In this document: positions 47,537 to 58,485 of the stretch, one piece after another
Position numbering within the stretch: position 1 is the first letter of the stretch
How the letters are laid out: each line of letters starts with the position of its first letter
Source of the DNA: Monocercomonoides exilis
Lineage: Eukaryota > Preaxostyla > Oxymonadida > Polymastigidae
DNA length: 64,000 bases
Direction of reading: 5' to 3'
NCBI GenBank assembly: GCA_001643675.2
Contig: LSRY02000040.1
Coordinates: 524,001 to 588,000 of the forward strand
Notes under the pieces: model-generated
Told to the model about the DNA's origin: nothing
Database searches by the model: none
Seen by the model: the letters and a program-made list of their open reading frames with translations, nothing else
Program-made: the position numbers and the translations under genes

Positions 47537-47734
47537 CTAGATACTATTAAACATCAACGGAATGCCATTCAGCGATGTTCTGAGTGATTCGATGATTCGG
47601 ATGGAAGGAAACAGCGCAGACGCCTTCAGAGGCAGATGTTGCCAGAAACACAGGCCAACAAGCACGATGAGGGTGAGCGCCTCAGCAAGCGACTGGAGGA
47701 TGTCCCCGGTGGTGTTGAAGAGGATGTGTTGCAA
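47537..47734 (-). pseudogene. GC-rich hydrophobic coding fragment, possibly cation-diffusion-facilitator-like
   Basis: This GC-rich island encodes, on the minus strand, QHILFNTTGDILQSLAEALT, a hydrophobic run LIVLVGLCFW and IIESLRTSLNGIPLMF, ending at TAG (47537-47539). The order H-x3-(D/N)..LQS.., helix, then L..GIP resembles transmembrane helices 5-6 and the start of the C-terminal domain of CDF zinc transporters, with Asn where the metal-binding Asp would be. No upstream or downstream parts are found, so it is a stray exon or fragment. The identification is weak. Confidence 0.3.
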
Positions 47735-47739
47735 GAATC

Positions 47740-49255
47740 AGTTTTTGAGTGAAATTTCAAAGAAGTTAACAAAAAATATCAAAAAGATTGAAAAGAAAAA
47801 TAAAAAGAAAGAAAAACAGGAAAAGTTCAATCAAGAATTCATAATTAAAAAGCAATACTCCTTTGCGAATGAGTTCATCTTGCAGTCTTCCTGATTGAAG
47901 CAGCTTGTCTTTTATCATTTCTTCCCAGCCATTTATTATTATTAACAAATTTCAAAAGAACTTCTGTGCAACACTAAAAGAGAAAGTAAAAAGTGATAGA
48001 ATAAAAAGGAAAAAAATAGAAATTATCATTGCAAAAAATGTTCAATTTATTTTCATTTATTTTGATTTCTTTCTTTCTTTCTTATTTAAATAAAAATGCA
48101 TAAATGTTACAAAAATTGGATAACACACCTTAATTCAATCAAACATTTCTATCTTTGCCAAGTCTATTTTGTCAGACTCATTCATGCATCACACGTATTG
48201 TTTCTGTGTTTGCATCGAAATCCAAGCTAATATTGGAGAATCAATTATAACCATCAAAGCAACCAAAAATGATGACTTTCAACAAAATTCAACAAGCGTC
48301 TTTTCAGATAAATACACGTCAAGCGGAAACACCATTAAATGATTGATATGTTGAAATGAACCCAAAAATTAGTTGCAATTTGATTCCGATATTGCATCAA
48401 ACTTCCTTCGCCATCTTGAATTCTTTCATCTTCGCTCAGCTTCAAAGCCTTTTGTAAAAAAGAATCTCTTTCAATGCTCTGTTAACAATGATGTTCATTG
48501 TTGTCTTGATAAGGTCTCTTATGCGTTCAATTATCATGCGCCCAATCATCAAAAAATTGCGAATTGTTGAAAGCTTCATTCCCTCCCAATCTTCCTTCAG
48601 CCTGGATGGCCTACTCAAGAAAGCAACGAATTATAAAATTATCCTGATATCTTATAACTTTGATCAACACATTAAATTTGAAACATACACAGAAAACAAT
48701 AAATATCTTGAAATAAAAGAAAAAATCATTTCGATGATTCAAAGCTTCCAAATAACTCCAAAGGAAATCATCAAAAAAATAACTTCAAACGTTTGAGTAT
48801 TAACTTGCAATAATGTTTAAATGCACAGTTTAATGTGCAAATTGTTGTTTTTTTGTTTCTTCTTTGTTTTGTTCTTCAAAACGATTAATTGCCTCCTCTT
48901 CATGTGGCTCGGAACAAATAAATGGAAATTATTTTAATATTCAATACCAAACACGTGGGATATTTTTCAATACGTTTATAAATTTCATCGAAATTCAATC
49001 CAGACTCTTGGAATAAATTATTGTTGATTAGATCAGAAAGAAATTTAACTCTTTCATATTTGACTTAATATAGCCTGAACCGTTGACTTCTTTGTGACAT
49101 CTTTTTTCACACAGATTTTTACTAAGCAAAGGAATTGAGTTTGACAACTATATATTAATTTTGTCAACAATCATCAACAATGTTTTTTTGTTTGTTTTTC
49201 TGTGGTTTTTTTTAAAGTTTTGCAGCAAAATTTGTCTTTGCATAAAATAGACAGA
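47740..49255. other. Intergenic region with decayed coding remnants
   Basis: At 48200-48340 the plus strand reads NIGESIITIKATKNDDFQQN and a Ser/Thr-rich continuation. At 48370-48600 the minus strand reads LKEDWEGMKLSTIRNFLMIG and IRDLIKTTMNIIVNRALKEI. At 48600-48797 the plus strand has an open frame ending at TGA. These are probably remains of more than one old gene; none is identified. Confidence 0.35.
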
Positions 49256-50675
49256 ATGGAAATGTACGATGAATACAAATCAGACGATGATGTTCAGGAG
49301 CCTTCTCTTTCAGACAAGTTTTCAAGTTTGTGTAAATTGTGTATTTTCAAAGATCTCATATTTTATGATTTTTGATGTTCGATAAAGAATTATTTGATCA
49401 GTTGGAGCATTGCAATGAAGATGAACAGAGAAAGAAAATTGAAGAAATGGATGAAATAGTTGATGAAATGAAAAAAGAAGAATTTGAATCTATTTTAAAA
49501 ACAGAGCTGTTCAACAAAATGGACAAAATGATTAAAGAAAGGACATTATCATGGGGAAACACAATTTTGTTATTGAAGCATATTGGATATTACAAAGTGC
49601 TGAAAAAGATTTTCTTATATTCTTTTGATTATTCGTTATTGAGCAAAAGAATGAAAGAGATGATGATTGATGAAAATGAGAAGAAGAAAGAAAGAAACGA
49701 AAAAATTCTTACAGATATCTGTGAATGTTATGCTTTGCTGATTGAAGTAAGCATCCCAAAAAAATTGTATTCAATTATTGTGCCTTGCCTTCTGAAAGTT
49801 GCATTGAAGAAAGACGAGACAGATGAAGCTCAGAAGGAAGTGGAAATGGCGTTGCTGGCTTTGGGCAATATTGGAAATTTGGTTTGAGAACCTTTTTACC
49901 ATTTTGATCTTGTTAAATTGCATTTTCCACTTTTTTTGCATAGGAAATGAAAAGAGAACTTTATTTGAATGAGATAGCAGATATTATTCAATATCATCAG
50001 CAGCATCAGAATCTGACACGCCTTGCCTATCAGTCTGCTTGGCAGTTTTTGATAAAAAGATTTTACAACGACGAAAGCTTGGAAGAAGTGATTGTGAATG
50101 AGCTGCATTTTGCGAGAGAAGCAAGAAGAGAATTGGAAGAGTTGATGAGATGTATTGATTGGAAGAGAAAAGAAGAAGAAAGAGAAAAAGAAACTGAAGA
50201 TGAGCTTGTTTTAAAGAGATGGCTCAAAATGTCGGAGAATTGTTTTCACAATTGCAAATCATGGAATGAAGAATGCTCCGAGCTTATCAGAAGCATTTGT
50301 CAAGTGTATAGAGCATCAAGAGATAATTACTTTGGAATTCAATTACAATGCCTTAATTTGTTAGAAGCAGCAGCAGAAAATAAAGATGTGAAAACTGATA
50401 ACTTTTTGAAAAGCGGAGCTATTGGAATCTATTTGGAGGAAATGAAGCAATCAACTTTGGTTAATATTTCAATAGTGGAAAGTTTGTCTTTGTTAAGTAA
50501 AATTTCAGAAAGATTAAAAGAAAAAGAGGATGATGAAAAGGAAGAAATTAAAAGAAAGGCAACGAAAAGAAAGATATTTGAAAAGCTGGAAGAAGAAGGT
50601 TGTGAAGATTGCATTGGGAGTTTTCATAAATTGTTTTTTTTCTCAATGGAAAATATAATGATGCTTTGTTATTGA
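49256..50675 (+). CDS. Unrecognised alpha-helical multigene-family protein, member E (three exons, 431 aa, C-terminus altered by a frameshift)
   Basis: Exons 49256-49325 (70 nt), 49388-49881 and 49944-50675 join in frame. Both introns are 62 nt with GTTTGT and GTTTGA donors. The join gives DKFSKLFDQLEHCNEDEQRK. Landmarks are TLSWGNTILLLKHIGYYKVL, DICECYALLIEVS, VPCLLKVALKKDETDEAQKE, YLNEIADIIQYHQQHQNLTR, LAYQSAWQFLIKRFYN, NELHFAREARRELEELMRCI, NFLKSGAIGIYLEEMKQST and EEEGCEDCIGSFHKL. A T8 run at 50634-50641 then shifts the frame: the protein ends FFFSMENIMMLCY (TGA 50673-50675). One more T would restore the family end LLLNISDYFVNV (TGA at about 50702). So the normal last 25 or so residues are lost or replaced. 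Function unknown. Confidence 0.83.
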
Positions 50676-50825
50676 ATATTTCTGATTATTTTGTAAATGT
50701 TTGAGAAAATGAAATTCATATTTATATTTTAACTCAAAAATTGATGCTTTGTTATTGAATATTTCTGATTATTTTGTAAATGTTTGAGAAAATGAAATTC
50801 ATATTTATATTTTAACTCAAAAATT
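50660..50825 (+). repeat. Perfect 83-bp tandem duplication at the 3' end of member E
   Basis: 50660-50742 and 50743-50825 are identical. Each unit holds the bases encoding the ancestral family C-terminus (LLLNISDYFVNV and its stop) plus early 3' UTR. Complete identity points to a very recent event. Confidence 0.95.
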
Positions 50826-50849
50826 GATGCTTTTGTATTTGTTTTTGTT

Positions 50850-50935
50850 ACTCCAAAATGGTATCTATTTCTTTTTCATCATTTCACAGAATGACCACAA
50901 ACTCAGGCATTTGAAATTTTTGTGAAAAAATACTT
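50850..50935 (+). repeat. 3'-flank repeat shared with 14223-14307
   Basis: Second copy of the family downstream flank, with a few mismatches and small indels. It marks member E and the pseudogene at 13.6 kb as descendants of one duplicated block. Confidence 0.8.
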
Positions 50936-52624
50936 AGGGTGGTTTTTTTATCGGACTTTTTTTTATCCGGACAAAAATTTAAAATTAAAATATCTCAACA
51001 AATATTCAATTTTAATTTACAGCAATTTGCACAGTTGTATATTAGCATATATGACATCTACTTATACACAATTTTTTTATTGCGGTGTTGTATATTTTTT
51101 GAAATAAATCATTTTCATTTCAGAAAAAACTGACTTTTGATGAATTTTTCTATTTTAATAAAACGATTCAATATATCTTTTGCACTTATCGCTTATTTTT
51201 TCAATGTAACAAACAATTTAGGTTATTTTTTATTTTCTGCAATTTGCTCGTTTTGACTGAATGAAAAGCAATCATTTTTGAAAAAATTTTATCAATGGGA
51301 AAAATAAAAAAAATTTTTTTGCAAAACTCAAAAACAACCAAGTGAATAAAAGGCATGCATTAATTAATATAACGGTTTATTTGATTACTTCCACATTGTT
51401 ATTTAAAATGAATTGCAGTCCATCAAATTATATTTTTTGTACTCTTTTTGTTTTTGATAATATTTTGTGATGAATTTCATTCAAATGCCAATATGGCTGA
51501 TCCTTTTTGAAATCAAACTTTCATTCGATTTTTGAACAAAATATATTTCTTTTATGGATCATTTCAAAAAATGATTTGTCAAAAATTTTTTGAAAACTTC
51601 CTTTTGTATAATTTACAAATATTTTTAAAAAATCATTATTTCATCAAATTTCTGTTCCAACAAACAAAACTTCACTGAATTGGAAACAAAACCTTAACAA
51701 TGTTATTATTTCACTTTGAGAAAGCAACTTAAGTGGGAACAGAAATTTGATGTTATAATGAAATTTTTATTTCATTTGATAATTAAACAAAAGGAGGTTT
51801 TCAAAAAAAAATTAGCCATTTGTTTTTAGGAACTCTCATTGTTAAAAATATTGTGATTGCAGAAACATATTTTGACTAAAAATCAAAGAGAGAAGAAAAT
51901 TTAAATCAAGACTCGAACAAAAGAGTGATTTCAAAAAGTGTCATTCTTTTAATAAAAATGATCAAAAATTGAAATAACAAATATAATAGTGGTATTTTTT
52001 GATCATAAAAACAGATTTTAATCGATGTATTTATTACAAACATTACTGTCGTATGAATTTGTTTTATTAATTTATTCAAAAAACATTCCTCATTTTTTTG
52101 TGATTAAGTTTTTTTTTAATCCTGTTTCTTAACAATTGGTGCATAAAACATGACATAACACAAAATAAAATATAAGATCACTTTCTATTAAAATAAGAGG
52201 GAAGTTTCTGACATTTTTCTCCAGAAAACATCTTTTCATCACCAACTCAATTGGCATCCTAGACTTTCATTTTCGTTTCGACTGAATGTTGTTAAAAAAA
52301 TAAATTAAAATCATACAGAAATAGGATTTCGAAATATATTTTCAGAATAATTCTTCTTGTGGTTGTTGAGTGATCGAACTTGTCAAAATTTTTTGCACAA
52401 TCTGCAATTGATATGAAATAGTTGACGATATTTTTTTTTCTTTTAAATGAAAAGTGTTTCTTTTTCTTATTACACATTTCTGTTTTGAATAATTAAAGAT
52501 GCAATAAATGATGAAACGAATAATTTTCATAAAAAAAACTGAAAAACAAAAAATATGGTTACTGATCATCAAAAAAACCATTCGTTGAGTTTTTGTTTAT
52601 TATTTTAAGAGAGGTCAAAAAAAA
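50936..52624. other. Intergenic region between member E and the TmcB-like gene
   Basis: AT-rich. Apart from the foldback element it shows no supported gene. The last 680 bp before the TmcB-like start presumably hold its promoter, but no motif is recognisable. Confidence 0.4.
51495..51946. mobile_element. Foldback-type inverted-repeat element, about 450 bp
   Basis: The ends read CTTTTTGAAATCA at 51502-51514 and the reverse complement TGATTTCAAAAAG at 51927-51939, with homology continuing inward past TTCGA. Inner arms also match: ATTTCATCAAATTTCTGTTCC (about 51640) against GGAACAGAAATTTGATG (about 51737), and CTTCCTTTTGTATAATT against AATTAAACAAAAGGAGG. The whole block is thus a long imperfect palindrome centred near 51690. 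The terminal sequence is a diverged version of the MITE ends at 23.6 and 26.4 kb. No coding capacity. Confidence 0.65.
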
Positions 52625-55600
52625 ATGGCCAGCGAAGAGAGCATGTCGATGTGTTCGACATCAAGCGGGATGACGAATGAATATGCTCAAGCAGAAGGTT
52701 TCAGTAAACTGGAAACAGTTGGATTTTCATTTTTTTCACCTCTTTACCATCAACCGAAACATCCGAGTAAAACATGGGAAATTTTCGTATGGGCATTCAC
52801 AGTGCTTCAGATGGTTACACTCAGTTTCTTTCGAGTTGATGTTTCCACGCAAAAAGTGAATACAGTTTCTTTGGTTTGCGATTTTCATCTTTAAATTTTT
52901 TCCTTTGTGATTTACTTATCATTCCACAATCCTGAACTTGATGAATGTATATTTTTTGGGGTTAAATTTTTTATTCATGCGACTGTAAGTGCGTCGGCTT
53001 TCCAGATGGAACGTCTCTTGGATATTTAGCAGGAAATTACGTTTCGTTTGTAATAATAGGATGCGCAGGATATTTGGCATTGCTCATTATATACATAGCG
53101 GTTACAGCGATTTTTCAAGGCGTTATTTCTGGCTCGCAGCCGTGGGTCATTTCACTTTTGCGCTGGCTTGTGAACTTTACATACACCATCTTGTTTATCC
53201 CATTGACTTCGATATGCATAACTATATTTGATTGCTATAAATCCGAAGGACAAATGGTCCATCGGGGATTTGAAGGCAGTTGCTCGGGTTCATTGTTATC
53301 GTTTTTGGGATTTATTGTGTCAATGCTGGTACTTATTGTTCTTCTAATATCTTCAATATTAATAAACAACATGATTTTCAACCACAATTCGAAGCATGGT
53401 GGTCTATGGTCATCACCAAGTGGGCTGTGGCAAGCGGTGGACTCGTCACTTGTGTTTGGATGTGTGTTTGCGATGAGAACACTGATTGAATGGCCATTCT
53501 GGCGCGGAGTGGTTACTGTTGGATCTTCTCTAGCGATGATGGTGTATTTTGTGTATATTCAGCCGATATACAAACTGAATGGAAATCTGCTGATGGGCAG
53601 TAAATGGTGCATGTTTGGATGTTTGAGACTTATTGACGAAATTCTGTATGCAATTGAAGGAGCAACAGGCAACTGGATAATAACTATTGTGCTTCAAGTT
53701 GTTGGACTAATAGCTGGAATTGTTGTTTGTGCAGTGCTGTTGCCTAAGATTGGCCGAAAGATGAGAGAGAAAAAGTATCTTTTAACAGCCTTTGGCAACC
53801 AGCTGTCCGATATTTGCACGAAAAATCCTTCTTTGGCTCTGCCTCCGCTGAAAAAGCCAGAAAGAGTGGAGCCATCCCTTCGCTTTATACAACAGAAAGA
53901 ATACAATTCGATGATTCATTTGACATTTGCGGATTACGTGTACACACACGCACTGAAGACGAACCCGAACAACAGCATGCTGTGCTTCCAGTATGCGACG
54001 TTTCTGTCTGCCTATCGCAAAAACTACATGAAGTCGAACACGCTCATCCAAAAAGCTCGATCGCTTTCTCCGGGCATGTTTCTGAACTTTGTGCTGTTCT
54101 GCAAGGCAAAAGAGAACGGAGGGCGCGCAAACGGGCAGAACGGCGGGAACGGGGCAGGCAACATGAACTCGTTTGCCTTCACGACGCTGCTGGCAAAGGC
54201 AGAGAAGCACCACGAGCAGGCTGTGAGTGCGATGAAGGACTTCTTCGAGAACGCAACAGCGATGCAGCCAGACTACAAGGCGATTCCGGGTCTGTTGAAT
54301 TCGATTGTGAAGAACGAGGATGTTGCGAGAAAAAGCTACGAAGAGCTGATTGCATCGCACGAGCAGAACACAGGTGTGCTGCGGAGCTATGCACGTCTGC
54401 TGCTGGACATCTACGACGACGAAGACGAGGCAGAGATGATTCTGAACCGGGCAGAGCAGATTGAAGAGGACTACGGCTACGGCGAGTCGATGGCACATAC
54501 ACATGCTGGAGGCTTCCACGATGGGTCGTTTGGGATGGGAGAGGCATACGAGATGAGCGGGAGGAGAAGCGCAGGGGGAGACAGGACGGGTGCAGAGCAT
54601 GAGGCGAATATGCCTCGTATTGTGAGGCGGGGAAGCTTTGAGGTGAATGCAGGGAGTGTTAAGGATGGCGCCAACGGAGACAAAGGAGCAGAGGGTTCTT
54701 CATTGGAAGCACAGAATTTGGATGGTGAACGTGAGTCTCTTGCGAGAAGCGAGGCGCAATGGCAGCAGTCTTCGAGTGGAGCCAGAAGGCATCACACGTC
54801 AAATCGGAGGAGGAGAAAGAAAAAGAAGAAAGAGTCAACGATTGTCGATCTGGTGATGGGAGGGCACGGTGAGCACGGGAACAAAGAAGGGAACATTTTC
54901 AAGCTGAAGTTCACAGTCATTGTTTCGCACATGATAGACATAGCTGTGCTAATAGCTGCCCTGATTGTGTATGTCATCATGACGAATAATCACCAGAAGA
55001 ACCTACAGACGCTGCGGAATGTGTGCGATTTGTCGTTTCATTCAGCACGTTCAGCCACAATCGGATACAACTTCTTTATATACGACAAAAGGTACAACTT
55101 CACGAACCCGACTTCCTCAGACAAGTGGCCGGCAGGAATGATTCAGAAGAAAGATCTGTTGAAGATGATGGACGATACATCAGAAAGCCTGGCCTCTATG
55201 CTCGGCAGAATCCACCAGTCAACCACAAACTTGGAGGTGTGGGAGACGGCAGACGTCAGCACGTATTTCTTCACGATGACCACAAAGGAAGAGGAACAGG
55301 ACGGAGAGACAACGGAGGTGATAGACACCAAAAGGCAGGTACTCCGCTCGTCGTCGATGTTGGAGGTGCTTGCGACTGTTTCACAGATCACTCACCATCT
55401 GTATCTATCGAACATATCTTCTCGACCTCAAGATCCTGATTATCTGTCTAACATACAGTTTTTGGTCTTCAACTGCCCTGTTCCAATTTTGGAAGGTGCG
55501 AAAAGAGTCATCATTTACTACTTTGACCTTATGAACACAGAATGCAACCAGATCATCATTGTCTTTTCTGTAATCATCTCCGCTTTTCTGTTGCCGCTGA

Positions 55601-58485
55601 CGATTTTCCAACTTTTCCTTTTTGTGAGATTCTCTCACAAGGCAGTGAAGAATCGGATGAGGGCGTATCAGACGATGCTGGACATGCCAAAGAACAAGAT
55701 GCAGAGTGTCATTCGCAGACTTCTGAGAGACGAAGACGAAGAGGACGACTTTACGATCAACATTGAGATGGGCGAGAGCATGGAGACGAGGACATACGAC
55801 AACTACTTGGACAACAACGAAATGCACAACGGTGATAACAACCACAACGGAGAGTTCTTGGAAGATCCTGGCGCATCTGCTTTGCAAGAAGGAGGAGGTG
55901 AAAGTGGGCAAGGAGACAGTCAATCGAAAATTGTGTGCAATTCCCTGCAGACATCTCATCTGAACGGGAAAGGGCTGGGTGAAATCAATGCGCGCTCAAT
56001 GTTTGTGCGGCAGGCGTCGATGGATTCGCAGCAGAAGAGGAAATCCTCTTTTAAACAGAACTCACCCGAGATGGAGCTTTCTTATGTGAAGTCAGCGTCT
56101 TCGATGTTGTCTGGTGCTGGCCCTTCTATGGATTCGATACACGACACACCGTTTTCTCTGTCTTCTTCGAGTTCTTTGTTTGAAGAGCATCTGACGACGA
56201 TTCCATCGACATCTGGCTTGCAGCTGCAAATGCCAACAGTCAGCGAAGAGAGCACAAAGGGAGCACAAACGAATGAACAAGGAAATGGAGCAAGGAGAAA
56301 ATCACATCCTCTGCTGACGAATATCGACACTTCTTTGAACAATCAGAAAGCGGAGTCCGAAGGATCAGGAGCAGAATCCCAGTCCAGTCGATCGAAGAAC
56401 GATTTGACTCCTCCTGAACACATTCCCTTTAGCACAAACGAGGTTGCGATGGTTGAGCACGAAGGAGCATCAGTTGTTGCAAATGCCACTCCCACCGGAA
56501 ACGCTCCAAAGACGGTTATCAACCCGATGTTCGGCGGAAATGTGCTGGCGGCACCGCAGACAACCAAGCCTCTTGGCATCAACCAGTTCGACGAACTGAA
56601 CAACATGTCACAAACTCCTCTTCTCATGCCACAGCTCTTTTCAAATAATGGAACAGGTGGCCTAAACAATAATGGAAATAATAACCAGCCCCACTTTGGA
56701 TTGACGTCTACTGCCTCGTTCTCCATCCAGCACACGATGTCTGAATACGAAACGGGGTCTATTTTCAACTCGACTCAGATAATGCCCCCGCTCTCACCAA
56801 CAAATGTGTATCAACAGAAAAATCCAATGTTATTCAGCCAGAACCTGTCGCTTCAACAAATCGACGTGCCAGCTCCGATGCCCACTGTCTCTGAGGCACA
56901 GTTGAGGACTGATCGAAATATGTTGGATGCGAACGAGCCAATTGTGCAGGCACAACAACAACAACAACCTCAAGAGCAACAACAACAACAGATTGGAGCT
57001 GTTGATATGAAATACACGTACGATGACGAAGATAATGAGGAAATAGAAAGAGCCAGGCAGATGGGGATGATCAGAAACGCCGTTGAAGATGCAGCGTGGG
57101 AAGAGCAAATGGAAAAGGATATAGAGAAGCACGAAGCAGCATACAAGCAGCTGCCAAAGCCAGTCACAGCTAAAATCCGAGTGCCAATCTTTCTATTTGT
57201 GATACTTGGTCTTTGTGCTGTTTTTGTTACAGTTATTTTGACAATCACGTATGTTGCTGGCTTCAAGCCAATCTCAGCCAACATCATTCTATCTGGAATG
57301 CGTGCGTCAATTCTGTTCCAAATCCAGTTTCTGCTGATATCCGTTCTTCAGCCTCTTCCACTACTGAAGACAGACCAATCAATCACATTTCCGAGAGCAA
57401 ACAATCCAGTCATGCATAACTCCTCCCATTGCTCTGGCGATCCACTCATTGCACGCAACATGCTGGTTTCGATGTCCAATTACTTCGATGCGGTGCATTT
57501 GGGGTGCCACTTCGGCGATTCTGAGTATTCGCATGCAGACGATGTTACATACGATGCAGTGACTGTGTCGCGGATGAAGACAGAGTTCAATGTGAAGACG
57601 CTGCTAGCAGACACTGAGTGCTTCCTGGCTGAATCTGATGACTGTTCTCAAGTGGATCCAATGAGAATATACGGAGTGCATGGAAACCTTTATGGCCTCA
57701 CCTCACTTCTGGCGCGGATGAGGATAAATGTGGAGAGGATTTCGAAGATGGATGTTGAGAACATCACGTATTTAACCCCTGAAGCGCGATTCATTCTGAA
57801 TGGACTCAGAAATGATATTGTGGGAGGCATAAACAAGATGACGAACATGATTTTGACTGAAGGAAAGGAAGAAGTGCAAGAGTCAGTAACTATTCTGATT
57901 GCTGTTATTGTTGTGTTTTGTGTTTTGTATTTAGTATCCATGTTTGGGAATGGGTTGATGTGGATAGGGGAAATCGCGTTTATCGAAAATGCATCTGAAA
58001 AGCTGTTGGATTTGCTGCCAATCAAAGAAGGTGAGAAGGAAATTGTGATGATGCCGTCGATGGTGACAGGGCACGACTCATTCGATAAAGGAAGAGAGGC
58101 AATTCTGGACTATGCGCAGCAGCTTATCACGTCAATCAACCAGAACGAGCCTTATGAATCATTGGTGGCGACGTTTTTCCAGCTTTCGTCGACGGCGTTT
58201 GCTGTCTTCAACGAGGAGGAGAGAGAAATGGCAGCGAAGAATTACGAAGGGATAGAGAGGCACAAGCGAGAGCATTTGCTGTTGAGGCAGCGGCTGACTA
58301 TGATTGCAGACCTGCTTCGCTCAAAGAACGATGCAGCGAAGGCAGTTGGGAAGAGGAAGCTGGTTTCGCTGTTTGACATGCACTTCACCGACGAAGACAT
58401 CAACTTTGCAGACACTTGTTTCGGGATGGATGATAACAATCAGAATAACAACGAAAACGACAATGACAACAACGACGATTTGTGA
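52625..58485 (+). CDS. TmcB ('tiny macrocysts')-like polytopic membrane protein, two exons, about 1914 aa
   Basis: Exon 1 is 52625-52873, then a 116-nt intron (GTTTGC..CTGTAAG), then exon 2 at 52990-58485, ending at TGA. The N-terminal third has about seven hydrophobic helices (first WEIFVWAFTVLQMVTLSFF at about 50, last near 310-335). It is followed by helical repeats typical of this family: EYNSMIHLTFADYVYTHALK, NPNNSMLCFQYATFLSAYRK and VLRSYARLLLDIYDDEDEAE (about 370-580). Two further pairs of membrane helices (about 725/938 and 1481/1716) each enclose a loop of about 190-230 aa that could be an extracellular sensor. The linker at 945-1475 is low complexity with poly-Gln. No adenylate or guanylate cyclase domain follows, unlike related cyclases in other protists; the end is Asn/Asp-rich. 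It is likely a plasma-membrane signalling or sensory protein. The exact ligand is unknown. Confidence 0.8.

Noticed and set aside
53782-54600. 272-codon minus-strand ORF in the TmcB-like gene
   Set aside because: Shadow of a GC-rich coding region. The plus frame has the family's helical repeats.
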